From the NCBI GenBank assembly GCA_035578155.1, contig JAPWDM010000014.1, positions 6,498,001 to 6,562,000 of the forward strand: a stretch of DNA of 64,000 bases. The letters run 5' to 3'. The position numbers were made by a program, and so were the translations under genes. This document shows, piece by piece, positions 1 to 10,883 of this stretch. The stretch is from Brachynemurus nebulosus. Its lineage: Eukaryota > Arthropoda > Insecta > Neuroptera > Myrmeleontidae. Below the pieces are notes generated by a model that searched no databases, had not been told where the DNA came from, and saw only the letters and a program-made list of their open reading frames with translations. The first letter of the stretch is position 1. Each line of letters begins with the position of its first letter.

Positions 1-1260
1 GATTTCTGGCTTTTACAGATGTTTTTTTCTAAAAATGATTTTTCGTTTCTTCTTTTATTTTTTCTGTTCTCTATTGCAATTTTTGTCTTCAGATGTTTTG
101 TTGTTTCACATTTCCGTTTTCGTATATCATTTTTAGTGATGTACGTATTTCCTTTTTTGCAACCAACAAGTTGCTATATTTGACATTGTTTGATTTGATT
201 GGTTTTGATCTAAACTAAAAGGTTTTTAGTTTCTTTTGTTTATGAAAAATTTTTTTAAATTTTTTCATTTTTTATTTTTATTTTTATTGATTTTTATATT
301 CTTGTCTTGATAATGGTGTTTTGAGACACCGAAACCGGTCGACATGTTGAAGATTGGTTAAAAAATTCTGTTTGGTTTTTTGCTGGTCTTAATATTGAGG
401 TTTATCGCCAAATAAAGTCAAATAATGAAATTACAAGTTTAAAATTTTTTGGTGAAATTTGCGGTTTACCTATTACATGTTTTCTATTCCAGTCTCCAGT
501 GATTCTATCATATCTAATTGGATCCAAAAAAGCTTTAAGAACTAAATTCCCAAATTAATATTTTGCACCACAGTATTTATGTGAAAAATCTAGTATTGTC
601 AATAATAAAGATTGTCTAAAAAATTCTCGCTTTAGATTCGTCTTTTTGAAAATTTCATATAAAGGAAACGTACGTGTCTGCTGTCAATTTCTTTTTCCTG
701 TTCAACCTTTTTACTGTTATTAAAGAGATTTCAGTTTGACTTCAGTTCAATGATTCTGATATAAGTGTTGCTTTATCATATGTATAAAGACGATACAGAG
801 GGTATATATGTTCAGATAGTGTAATTTCCACTAAATTTATTTAAATATTTGTTTAGTATAGGTATAACGACAGTGTTCGATTTTTTTTCACTACATATAT
901 GTAGATATATTAAATTAAATTATTTATTGACAATATTTGGTAAAGAAATATTGCATTTCTGTTTGAAAGTCTTTGTAGAAGGTTTTCTTAAACGATTTTC
1001 CAGAAGTAGGTCAAATGATATTGTTAAAGAAAATATTAGATGTAAATAATCTTTTGGATTGATATAATACAGGTTTTGAGGAGAATTTTGGTTAATGGCT
1101 TAGCAAAATTATAGAAGCGCAGCGCAATTATAAACATAAAAATTTATTCAACTGTAGTATGCGAGGTGAATGTTAGGGAGTAGGGAACATAAAAATTACT
1201 TATCTGTTTGTTTAATTAATGAGCAACTACCACTCTAGGAGATTGGGGATTATTTTATAT
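1..1260. other. AT-rich non-coding stretch
   Basis: Nothing recognisable was found. Only short open frames occur, such as 849-1049, and they show no family signature. The base composition is strongly T-rich. Confidence 0.5.
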
Positions 1261-1279
1261 AAATTATACCTCTAAAAAA

Positions 1280-1754
1280 TTAACATCCACGTTGGATCAT
1301 ACGACATTGGACCAATCTTCTTCAGAAGAATGTTGTTATCCTAGAGCCCATTCCAAATGATTCTTCTTGTTGTTGTCGGAGAGCCAAAACTTTTTCTTGG
1401 CTTTGCAGCTTTTTAAGCCTGCGTCTGTGTGTCTTCTTCTTACAGTTCGAGAACTAATTGGTTTTCCAATGTCCTCCGATAAAGCTGCAGCAAGTTCAGA
1501 AGAAGTTTTTTTGCGGTCCTTCAGTAAGTCACGGATAAGTTTTCTAATCTGGCGGTCAGTAGTAACGTGTTTTTTGCCCGTTCTTATTTTGTGTGCGTGA
1601 GAACCAGTCTCCGCGAATTTTTTAATGGTAGATTGTACTGCACATCGTCAAACTTTTACTAATTTGGCAATCTCTACTTGAGACTTCCTTTCTTCATATA
1701 ACATCTGGATTTTTATCCGTGTTTCTATGTGTTAAATTCTCGTTGTTTCGGCAT
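1280..1754 (-). pseudogene. Tc1-like transposase relic (N-terminal half)
   Basis: On the minus strand this reads as the DNA-binding half of a Tc1-type transposase. A start-like MPKQ sits at 1754-1743, followed by a frameshift. Then come a helix-turn-helix-like stretch (EERKSQVEIAKLVKV), a second HTH region with TDRQIRKLIRDLL and SSRTVRRR, and the linker GLKSCKAKKKFWLSDNNKK leading to HLEWAL and EEDWSNVV. In the family the last motif lies just before the first catalytic Asp. At least one frameshift and stops near codons 40 and 130 break it. The catalytic DDE half is absent and no terminal inverted repeats were seen nearby, so this is an old fragment. The family call rests on motif order recalled from Tc1 proteins. 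Confidence 0.8.
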
Positions 1755-1759
1755 TTCAT

Positions 1760-3434
1760 ATCATAAACTGTCTCTACTACACAAATAAACAACACTCAGT
1801 AGCTTCTTGTTATCCTGAAACTTAATAAAAGACTAACAATTAAATTATATTGTTTTTTCAAAAAACTTCATATTTCACGTTTTGTGGAACAGGTGTTTTA
1901 TGGTACCTTAAAATCCTTCATCTATTGTCTAAAATTAACTTTAAATATTGCTTCTCATTTTCTATTATTAAAGACATAAGTCACTTTTAAATTAATTTAT
2001 GAGTTACACGTGTTTTATGGGGGTACCTACTACTTTTGATCAAGGCTTGTCTACTTAAACGGATTACCTTTTATTTTCATATAATCATTTAATGTACTTA
2101 ACCATAAAATTTTTTGCTAGCGTGTGTAGATTAGCGTGGGTAATACTTAATTAAATAATAATTATCTTCTCAATTATGATATATAAAATCGAATTATAGA
2201 GTAAGTCAATGGTTTTTAGTAAGCGTGTGTAAAGCATTAGTCAAAGATTTGAAATAGCATCCGTCAAGCTTTGTTTTTAATTGTTCCAGATAAGTTTAGT
2301 AAAATGTAACGACCACGATTATAGCATGGAAATTTTAGATACCTACGTAAAGAATTACACGTGTTGAGAAAAAGTATCGAAGGCGTGATTTGGAGTTATG
2401 TTCAAAGTAGGTAAGTAGTCACTTGGCAAGGTAATATAATTGCCTATATATAGGGATAAAGATAAGGTCAAATTCCTATATGAGTAATTGAATTGGTACG
2501 ATGAACTTAATCTATGAAAAGAGATGGTGGCGAATCGACATTTGATCTCGGCTATCAGCTACAATTTTTCAAACAATAAATTTCAAATTTCAGGTATCAA
2601 CATTTATGCGGTTTTACCAAAAACTCTCTAAGATGTGTACCATAATTTTCGGCTGGGTATTGAACTCATGAAATACCCTTTCTCGATAGTGTTTGGTGTG
2701 ATTTACGAACCAATCTGTATAACAAAGCACAAAAAGACTAGATATATAAAATTTGTAATATATGGTATCTTTGTCTCGCCTCTAACTAAAACCATTTACC
2801 GTTTATAAGTTGTACGGGGAGAACGAACAGAATAGACACAACATACGCTTATAACCGAATGGGCCAATTGTCTTACAATATTCGAGTACGTATTTCTAGT
2901 GTTTTTGGTGTAGGTTTTAAAAGACTATCTTTCGAGAGAATGAACTCCTTCGAAGACGTTTATCGCAACAATTTTTATTTAAATTTATATAGTTATCAGC
3001 GCATATATTATGTTGTTCTTATTTCTCGATAACTTTAAGTTTGGTTTTTCTACCTCAAAAATTATATTACGTATTTGTCTTGAGACCTTTAAGGTGGATA
3101 CAGTCGAATTTACTCTAATTAGGAGAAACTTTTAAATTAATAAGTTTGTTTATATATTTGGATTTCTCTGGGGTGTGTTGCGTAAATTACTTGTAATCCT
3201 TGGAGTCCAGTCAATGAGAGATGCTGATCGAGAAATTATAATTTCCGATTTCAAGATCACAAGTTATGGTAAGCACAATTTAATTCTCATGCGTGTTACA
3301 CAAATATTTGGATAAATTATAGGCATATCTAGAAATCAGTGTGTAATTAATTATTGACTTACTTACCGTAAAATGGGATGAATCGGGACATTTCTTGAAC
3401 TTTTTATTCGATTTTCGTACATTTTCTTACACGG
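1760..3434. other. AT-rich non-coding stretch
   Basis: No coding frame, array or paired inverted repeat was recognised here. A lone TACCGTAAAATGGG at about 3364 resembles the terminal sequence of some insect MITEs, but no partner was seen. Confidence 0.4.
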
Positions 3435-3436
3435 TA

Positions 3437-3707
3437 CACGGAGAGAAAAATCATATAATTTTTGTAGATAAAATTTCAGAAAAATTACCATGCTCTCTTA
3501 TAATGCGTGCGCGGTTGACCACCAAAGTAAAAAATATATTATAGCATGGTAAAATTTAATGTGCATATTTTTATATTTACAACTTACAACTAGTTGTAAA
3601 TATAACAACATTTTAAAATTTGACCGTACAAAATTGAATATGTTCGCCTTTTACACGTCGATTGTAGTGCTAAGCACAGTAATTTTTATATGAATTTTCT
3701 CTCTGTG
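3437..3707. mobile_element. TA-flanked MITE, CACRGAGAGAAAA ends
   Basis: The ends are about 22 bp imperfect inverted repeats: CACGGAGAGAAAAATCATAT at the left and the reverse complement of ATATGAATTTTCTCTCTGTG at the right. TA dinucleotides lie immediately outside both ends (3435-3436 and 3708-3709), fitting Tc1/mariner-type target duplication. It is 271 bp long and non-coding. A small inner palindrome sits near 3575-3605 (ACAACTAGTTGT core). The ends resemble those of the larger element at 38980-39957 (CACTGAGAAAAAA), which suggests a related family. Confidence 0.7.
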
Positions 3708-3711
3708 TAGT

Positions 3712-4122
3712 TTGTTCTTTATTTTCACTGTTTTATTGATTATCTATCCTAATATTTCTTTAATCCAAAATTTTTTAAATATTCTTAAATCTTATTCCCC
3801 CGCTCTTTCAGGCTTTACATACGAATGGGATCAACAGGGCAATGTTATCAAATTTTATTTTTGTAAAATAGTTAATAAAAATTTAATAATTAATTCGTGT
3901 TCAAATATTAAATATTGAAAGGCATTCACAGGTGTTTATTAGCTCTTTCTGCGTCCTCATTGATTTTACAGGGGTCTCTATTCACCCTAGATGTCGTACC
4001 TATGCCCCCTATTATATACCAATTTGACCAATACCAGAAAAAAAAATTGTTTTTAAAGTTGTTTTATTTGTAAGTTCCATTACTTACAAAATAGGGAATT
4101 CGGAAATATTTTTAAGAAAGGA
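3712..4122. other. AT-rich spacer
   Basis: A 68-codon open frame occurs at 3712-3918 but has no recognisable motif and is rich in AT codons. I do not support it as a gene. Confidence 0.35.
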
Positions 4123-4442
4123 TATAGCAAGATAAGCATAGGGAAATGGTCCCCATAGCCGATGTCTGTAATAATATATGTAGTAACATTGATACCCTAA
4201 GTGATTACCAAATATAGGGTCATTGACCCTTAATCTTGATTTGTTCTTGAGATATTAACCAATATATGTGTAAGTGCTGTAATTTTTCTAACTCAAAATT
4301 TAGGTAATATTTGAGACTATATTATATATTTTTTTGACATTTTTTCCTAAATTTTAAAAGTTCAAATTAATTTCATAAAAAATATACTTGATTTTGTAGT
4401 ATGGTTCTAGTATATTTACACCATTCAAAAAGATACAGAATA

Positions 4443-6031
4443 AGGTAAGAGCAACAGTAGCCGTCATTGACCCAATAGCCGTCAAGTTTGAAATGATAAA
4501 TGATAAATGATAAATATTAAGATATTAAGCAAGCGTATTTTTTGTGATTCCTGCTACATGTACTGGAAAGTATTCCCAACCTTTACTCGTCTTGTGATAG
4601 CATTCAGTTAGCATTAGATATAATAACGGTTCATCTGAAAGTTAGTGTTTGTAAAATTTGTATATATTCACTAAAACTTTTAAGTTTTAGCGAAGCTAAG
4701 CACTAAATTAATTTAACTGTAATTTTTGTTTAACAAATAATTAGTTATAATTTTTATTTTTTGTGGTTTATTATGAATTAAATTTAAAAAAAAATAGTTT
4801 TTAGACCAGAAAACCTAACAGAAACTTATTATTTTTAATGGGTACTACTGGTACATAAAATACAGCCATTTTCCAGTAACCGTCATAGTAACGGTTATTG
4901 AGGTAACAAATTGTATTTTAAGAGGGATACATATTTTCCTATGTTTTTTATACTAAAATTTTAAAATCTGGATTACATTCACAACAATACGATAAAGCTA
5001 CTAACCAGTACCCGTCATCATTTTCTGTAATAATTAAACTTTAGTAGTCCTTATAAATTAATGTCGGATACTGGTACCCTACTAATACAACAATTATTTT
5101 AACCAACAAAGAAGATGAGAACATAGTAAAGTGTATGATACATTTGAATGAAACTGTGATCCTTAACTGCTAGACAGTAGCCAACTACTAATCCAAAACT
5201 TCAGAAAATCCATTTACTCATGGTCGACCTGAACAAAAATGGTTCTTGTCTTTTTGCAATAGACATCCGGAGTTATCAAAGTGATTATCTCAAAATTTAT
5301 AATAAGAAAATTAAAGGCTTCGGTAGCGTAAAATATCAAAAACTGGTTTAAAGAAATTGATGTATATTTTAAGAAAGAAGAATTTATAGAAATTTTGAAA
5401 GATACAGAGCGTCTGATGGAATTATGATGGATCAATATCTTTTTGAGCCAGACTAACAACCATGTAATTGTATATAAAGCACAAAAATCAGTACATAATG
5501 TTATTAATTCCAATGAAAAAGAATGTACAAAAACAGCATTTATGGATATTGCGGATAACGCTTCAGAAGAATTAGCATCACACATGGTTGTACTAAAGTT
5601 AAAGAGAATTCTAAAAGAATCAGTTCAGTGCCAATCTAAAAAATATATCTGCAGGAATTGTATTATAGAAAGGAAATAACTGAATCAAATAATTATTTTT
5701 AATAAAACTTTGTCCTTAAGTATTTTAATTATATAGCTCAGTTGTTTAAGATTAATCATATTATAAAGAATAACGGATACTGGGTCTCTCCTCTGACGGA
5801 TACGGGAACATCGGTAATTTTTTATTGACGGGGAACTGGTACACCACAATTTTTCCTTTATTTTATTTTTATTAATATATTTATTATAAAAATATTCAAA
5901 TAAATTAAAATATTTCTGAAAGATCATAAAATTCTCTTTCGTTTTAGCTTTACTGTTGGTTATTTCGTATAATTATGAACGAAAACATTTAATGTAAAGT
6001 CTTAACATGACGGCTACTGGTGCTCTTACCT
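4443..6031 (+). mobile_element. Pogo/Tigger-like DNA transposon, decayed
   Basis: Terminal inverted repeats are AGGTAAGAGCAACAGTAGCC at the left and the complement of GGCTACTGGTGCTCTTACCT at the right, about 24 bp. They are bounded by TA on both sides (4441-4442 and 6032-6033). CAGTARCCGTCAT-like motifs recur inside at about 4873 and 5006, possibly subterminal binding sites. The interior carries a broken pogo-type transposase on the plus strand. At 1,589 bp it is slightly shorter than typical full-length pogo elements. Confidence 0.7.
5225..5682 (+). pseudogene. Pogo/Tigger-like DDE transposase relic
   Basis: The first segment reads RPEQKWFLSFCNRHPELS, the CENP-B-type HTH motif (W-x-x-x-F-x-x-R-H-P-E-L-S) of pogo/Tigger/Jerky proteins. 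After a frameshift, frame 1 from 5350 reads KEIDVYFKKEEFIEILKDT, then GEKNV-like KAQKSVHNVINSNEKEC, then an NASEELASHMVVLK segment. This matches the family order of linker, first catalytic region, 'SNEKE' strand, and 'NA.GE..PPMVV' strand. An in-frame stop near 5422 sits next to the position expected for the first catalytic Asp. The second and third acidic residues are not recoverable. It lies inside paired TA-flanked TIRs, which agrees with pogo biology. It is clearly non-functional. Confidence 0.8.
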
Positions 6032-6150
6032 TATTGCTTATCTTATGTACTTACAACACACCAAATTTCATCAAAATTGAAAAATGTTACTACATATATT
6101 ATTATAGACATCGGCGATGAGGGCCATTTCCCTATGCTTATCTTGCTATA

Positions 6151-7856
6151 CCCTTTGTCCCATTTCATTCAATTTAATTTCATTACTTAACCTCACATAA
6201 TTCTGATACTATTTCACTATTAATTTTCCTATTTATTTATATTTTCACAATCTTACCAGTTTAAACATTAAATTAATAATTTATTATTTATTAATAGCAG
6301 CTTACAATAGACTCAAATACACCCGTGTTCAATTTATAATATTTATTCGACACGTCTTTTCCATTCATCCGATTTTACGGTGTTAAGTTAAATATTTTAC
6401 TGTGTTGTAACGATTATTCTCTTCTTAAAATTATTTTTCTGATCGTATAATAATAACGATGTCGAAAATTCTCCGCACTCAAGCACTATAGGTATATAAT
6501 TACCATGCCAGTTTGTAATTTTCCCATGACGAAAATGTTTATGTATTTTGTAATATTAAATTTTCACTCCCGCGTGTTCCAGATGTTGTAAATATAATAC
6601 CTACTTATTTGCGTAACATTATTTTAACATCAGATTAAATTCAAATTTCACAATATTAAATAAGTAGGTAACACCATCGGAAATATTCGACGCAAAACGT
6701 TGAGGCATGAGATGAAAATAGAATGATACCATTTAATTGAGAAAAAAAAGTAAGAACAGGTGAAAATTAAAAATTAATGAAAAGAAAATTTTATATGGTT
6801 TTATCATATAAAAGAAAACACATAAGTTATTTATACTACAATTTTCTTTCTTCTTTAGATATTTATTCTTTTTCGCCTGTAAATATTATACCTTTAGGTG
6901 TATTTATTTTTATATAATGGAGTTGCAGTAAATAAGACTAAACAAATAATAAGGCCTAGTTGACACAAGATTTTTTGTTATTAAACTTTAGTCGAATTTG
7001 GAATGGGCTCACTGATAGTTAGTGTGATTTACAACAAGCAGTCACAAAAAGATTTATAAGTGTCTATAGTTTTTATTTTTGTTTTTGTGAATGATACCAC
7101 ATTTAAGGGTGTACTCTAGTTTTTGAGCTAAAAAATTCTTTATATTTTTACTCTATTTTTTACCGTCTATTTATTGATATTTTGAGAATATATAAAAAAA
7201 AATTCATACAAAAAGTGAAAATTTAAAGATTTATAGCCATTTAAATATAGCCATGGAAAAAAGTGATGTACTGGTTCACATGATTTTGGAGACTCAAAAA
7301 ATGAAAAAGATTTTGGCTTAGAAAGGTTGTCATTTTGGCTGAACTAGAATGAAAACAAAAATTAAATATTTCAAGAATGGTGGTTTTCAGTTTTTTATTT
7401 AAAAAAAATAGCAGAAATTAAAATTTTGCAATATTTGTGGTCCCTCTTAATCTTAAAGCAATATAAGGTACACACCAAATTTGAAGTCGATTGGATAAAT
7501 AGAACTCAAGATATCATGTTGATCAACTTGAAAAATGTAGTTTCGAGAGAAATGCATTTAAAATTGAAAATCGATGAAACTTGTACGATAGGTTTTACAT
7601 GATTAGTATTTTTCGATCAAATTTTTTCTCATGCTTGTCTTCCATTATCAGAATTAAATAATTTTTGAAATTTTGCAGCAAGATAGGAGTGGGTATGTGT
7701 AACTTGAAATATGAACTTTCCTACTTAAGTGGAACAGGGGGCAAAATTTTGGAAAATTCCATAAAATTTCAGATTCCATCAGATTTCAAACAAAGACGAG
7801 GCAAAAAAGCTATGATGTCAGCTTTTCGTTACCACATATAAAAAAATTTTTGCTAC
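6151..7856. other. Unclassified repeat-like AT-rich DNA
   Basis: No coding frame is supported. The part from about 7100 to 7850 has the texture of decayed interspersed repeat (phrases such as 'AATTTGAAGTCGATTGG' with A/T runs) and loosely resembles 31800-32500. I could not define ends. Confidence 0.35.
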
Positions 7857-8038
7857 TAAGGTAGCGGTTACACTGGATACGAATTCATCCGAAAATTCAT
7901 TCGTACAAATTCGTACGAGTTTATCCGAGTTAATACGAATTTAACAAAACCATACATTTAGACATGCGTGGTTACACTGCTTACGACTCTTTCGTACGAG
8001 CTCGTACGACTTTTTGATACGACCAAAATACGAAAAAT

Positions 8039-8173
8039 ATGATGAATATAGAAAAAATAATTATTTTTGTTGAACAAAAGCAATCCTTAAGGGATCAAAA
8101 ACGTAAATATTATCATTATAGAAAGTTAAATAAAAAATTGTGTAATGAGATGGCAAAGGAAATGTTTAGATAA
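8039..8173 (+). pseudogene. Truncated MADF/Myb-like protein of a Harbinger element
   Basis: A 44-codon frame begins ATGATG and contains IEKIIIFVEQKQSLRD, then YYHYRKLNKKLCNEMAKEM, ending at TAA. This is the N-terminal pattern of MADF/Myb-SANT domains (an 'I..V...P.LWD' helix, a Y-x-x-R/K turn, then 'W.EIA..'). In Harbinger elements such a protein is the transposase partner that binds DNA and aids nuclear import. Here the W of LWD is R and the frame stops after half a domain. No family search was possible; the call rests on pattern and position inside a TAA-flanked element. Confidence 0.55.
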
Positions 8174-8254
8174 TTTTTTAATTAAAGATATTACGATATA
8201 ATAAAGCTAACCCAACCTAAAAAAAACTATAGTTAAAGTATGTGTAGTGAAAAA

Positions 8255-8412
8255 TTAATTAACTAAATATTGAGGCTGAAATTCAGTAGATTTTAAAATA
8301 TAATTGAATGTGACTTGCGAAATGTTCAAGTACTCTAAAAATTTCTGTTCGTCTTGAAAAATTTGTTCAAAGCAATTCCAGAACTCAGCTTTTTTTGCTC
8401 TACATGAATAAT
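8255..8412 (-). pseudogene. Harbinger (HARBI1-like) transposase N-terminal remnant
   Basis: The minus strand reads SCRAKKAEFWNCFEQIFQDE, then QKFLEYLNISQVTFNYILKS, stopping at TAA (8255). This matches the start of Harbinger nucleases, where 'GEFH.LF.EL..D...F..YFRMS..TF..LL' precedes the DDE domain. The catalytic domain is deleted. It is divergent to the MADF-like stub 80 bp away, which is the usual two-gene layout. No start codon could be assigned with confidence. Confidence 0.6.
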
Positions 8413-8643
8413 AAAGAATCGTTTACCCAGAATTGTTTGTTTTCTATAATTAGAAATTTTGAAAACGGTGATTCTAATAAATAAAATGCAATATGTATTA
8501 ACGGTTTTCAGTTTAAATTTAAATACGAATTCGTATTACGATTCCGTATCCAATGTAACCACACAGTCGTACGAATGAATTTCGTACGAGCTCGTACGAA
8601 TCAATTTTCATGCGAATTCGTATCCAATGTAACCGCAGCCTAA

Positions 8644-9897
8644 TGCTATTAAATTCTTACTTTAGCACAATCTGTTAGTTTAGTAAACCGTCTTTCGTTC
8701 TTTAACTTTAGAAATATACTATTAATTAAATTTACTAGGTACAATTTATAGTGAAAGAAAGAAAAAAATTATCTGATAAAATAGACTTGATAGACCTTAA
8801 ATAGGACCTTATTTGCCACTATTCTTCCTTTAATTCATATATTTTATTTAGAAGAAGAAGGAAACTCTTGACAAAAATGACTTCAAATAACACTTTTTCA
8901 TAATAGGTTGGCTTATTGTGAGTGTTTACATAGGGTGAAAAAAAAATATATATACCGAAATTAACGTTAAATGTTCGAAAAGGAATGAATGGTATGTTTA
9001 GTACGTAAAGAAAATATAAAAATATAATAGAAATAATGTTTTTCTTTTCAAAAAGAAAAATCATGCTTTTTTCCCGTTGTGCTGGTTGGATACTGTTAAA
9101 GTAACTTTCTCTCTTTTGTTTCTTTTTCTTGGTAAACAGTACATTAAGTAATAATGGTTTAAGTAGACTTCATTATTACTATTACCAAATATCGGAAAAG
9201 AGAATGCCTATGTATTATTTGGTTGTTATAGCAAGAGATAAAAGGAAATTTTTATTATGTCAGATTCTTGTTGGTATTTTGTATGGAATTTTTGTCTTTA
9301 TAGGAACTGTTTTTACCTAAGGGGACTAATACCTTTTGAACTAAAAAATTGCATTTTCCATTAATAAAATATTAGATATATTTTGTAAATTATTACATTA
9401 ATATATTCTAATTCCCTCGTACATTTTAGTTTCAGGGCGTAAAGTATCTGTGGCTTATTCGTATGTATGCGTCAAACATATTATTTTAAATTTTCGTGAA
9501 TTTTGTTTCAATTTTTACATTAAAAAAAGTATTTTTTGTATAGAACGTTCCAAACTGCATGGACCTTTTCGACGCAAGAATATCTAGCTCAACTGTACCA
9601 CTTCGTTCTTGAGTCAATCCTACTACTGTCGACCTCACCTATTTTAGGAGATAAACTGATCCACTCAGAAAAGTACCTATTTTTGAATGGTTAATCGTGA
9701 TGAAATGAATTCTATGGATATTGACATATAAGTTTGCTTCACACACAAGGTAGAATAATATAAAGTAGGTATATTTGGTATAAATTTCCAAAAAAAAAAT
9801 TTTCAGTGGGGACGCAATTCAATTGTAAAAAAGTTGTTTCCGATTGCAAAAAAGTTACTTTTAACAAAAAAATGTAAAATCACTAATATTATAAGTA
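8644..9897. other. AT-rich non-coding stretch
   Basis: Contains short open frames (minus 8819-9064, plus 9129-9320) without recognisable domains. The plus one is hydrophobic near its end, but AT-rich DNA gives such frames by chance. No repeat structure was resolved. Confidence 0.35.
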
Positions 9898-10377
9898 TAT
9901 ATACAGTAGAGCAGCAGTTTTGTCAAGAAAAAGTAGTCTCCAAAAGTGGTGCTTGACAAAAATGATGCTTTTTGACCAGGGGCGATTCACAAATATCGTA
10001 AGATTATGTTTTGAATTAAAATTACGTTTTTTAAATATTAATAAGAGAAAAAAAGTGAAGAATTAAAAATTATTTATCTCAGAAAATATTTTTTCATTTG
10101 TCGTTAGTAGTAAGGATTGGACAGTTTGGAGCCCTCCTTCCCTCCTGCCGACTTTTTGAGTGACCTCGGCAGGAGGCAAAACTACCGAGGCGGTTCTAGA
10201 AGCCTCCGGCGGTGGGTGGAGCAAAAATTTGGTCTCCAACCTAACGATATCTAGTGAAATTTTTTTCTAACCTAACAGAACCCAATGGAACTTGACCTAA
10301 CCTAACGAAACCTAAGCGAACTTAGCTTAACCTAACAAAAGTTTTTTCTAACCTAAGAACTGAAAAATTCCCTAACA

Positions 10378-10462
10378 GATGGCGCAGCCACCTTCGAGCC
10401 TGTGAATTCGCTACTAGATGGCGCAGCCACCTTCGAGCCTGTGAATTCGCTACTAGATGGCG
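10378..10462 (+). repeat. 39-bp tandem repeat (CTAGATGGCGCAGCC core)
   Basis: Two exact 39-bp units (10378-10416 and 10417-10455) plus the first 7 bp of a third. The same repeat occurs inverted in the right arm at about 14727-14811. Each unit contains CTAGATGGCG, a motif common in insect repeats. No role can be assigned. Confidence 0.85.
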
Positions 10463-10848
10463 TTGCTAGTCTGGATTCCTGTGTGTAAGTTTGAAAAATT
10501 GTCAATATATGGCATCGAAAAACTTTTTTTTTTGATAGTTAAACTAGCCATTAAAAGATGGCCTTGCTTTCATAATTTTATAATATTTTTATCTGAAAAC
10601 AGGCTTAAACTGTCAGCTGACGTCACTAAAGGTAAACTGATATCAAACAGCGAAGATTTCTCTCTAATATGCAAAAATGAATTTTATCATATGATTGTAT
10701 ATTTTTATCTGAAAACAGGTTTATACAGGTTTTCCTCTAAATAAAAACACATTTTTTTTTTTTTAATTTTTAATTTTTATTTTTTTATTAAATAAAAACA
10801 CATTTTTTTTTTTTAATTTTTTTTTTAATTTTTTCTTATTTTAATAAA

Positions 10849-10854
10849 TTTATT
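10849..10854 (-). terminator. Polyadenylation signal AATAAA
   Basis: AATAAA on the minus strand lies about 30 bp past the stop of the left-arm ORF, in a T/A-rich tail. The position suits 3'-end formation for that gene. The right-arm copy lost this region. Confidence 0.45.
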
Positions 10855-10883
10855 TTAAAAGAAATATTTTACAGTAAAAATGT

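Larger units (their letters stand above)
4125..6148. mobile_element. Palindromic MITE split by a pogo-like insertion
   Basis: About 70 bp at 4125-4192 matches, inverted, 6081-6148. Both arms begin TAGCAAGATAAGCATAGGGA and share the GCCGATGTCT segment. A TA dinucleotide flanks both ends (4123-4124 and 6149-6150). If the 1.6-kb pogo-like element inside is removed, about 430 bp remain, a normal MITE size. The simplest reading is an older palindromic MITE that later received the pogo-like element. Confidence 0.6.
7860..8640. mobile_element. PIF/Harbinger-type element with remnants of both genes
   Basis: The ends are inverted: GGTAGCGGTTACACTGGATA at the left, and the complement of TATCCAATGTAACCGCAGCC at the right. 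Both sides carry the 3-bp duplication TAA (7857-7859 and 8641-8643), the classic PIF/Harbinger TWA target. Subterminal DNA holds repeated GTACGAGCTCGTACGA palindromes on both sides, likely protein-binding sites. The 781-bp core keeps a MADF/Myb-like stub on plus and the start of a Harbinger nuclease on minus, in the divergent arrangement that two-gene Harbinger elements show. It is an internal-deletion derivative, not an anonymous MITE. Confidence 0.82.

Noticed and set aside
9129..9320. 63-codon plus frame with hydrophobic end
   Set aside because: Short, AT-driven composition, no partner features.
10238..10356. Cluster of CCTAAC motifs resembling the insect telomere repeat TTAGG
   Set aside because: The motifs are irregularly spaced, interrupted, and mirrored in the opposite arm of the transposon; not a telomeric array.
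10457..10744. 95-codon frame in the left Maverick-like arm (70 codons in the right arm)
   Set aside because: A 1-bp difference in a T/A run changes the frame between arms, and no motif is seen; probably non-coding arm sequence.
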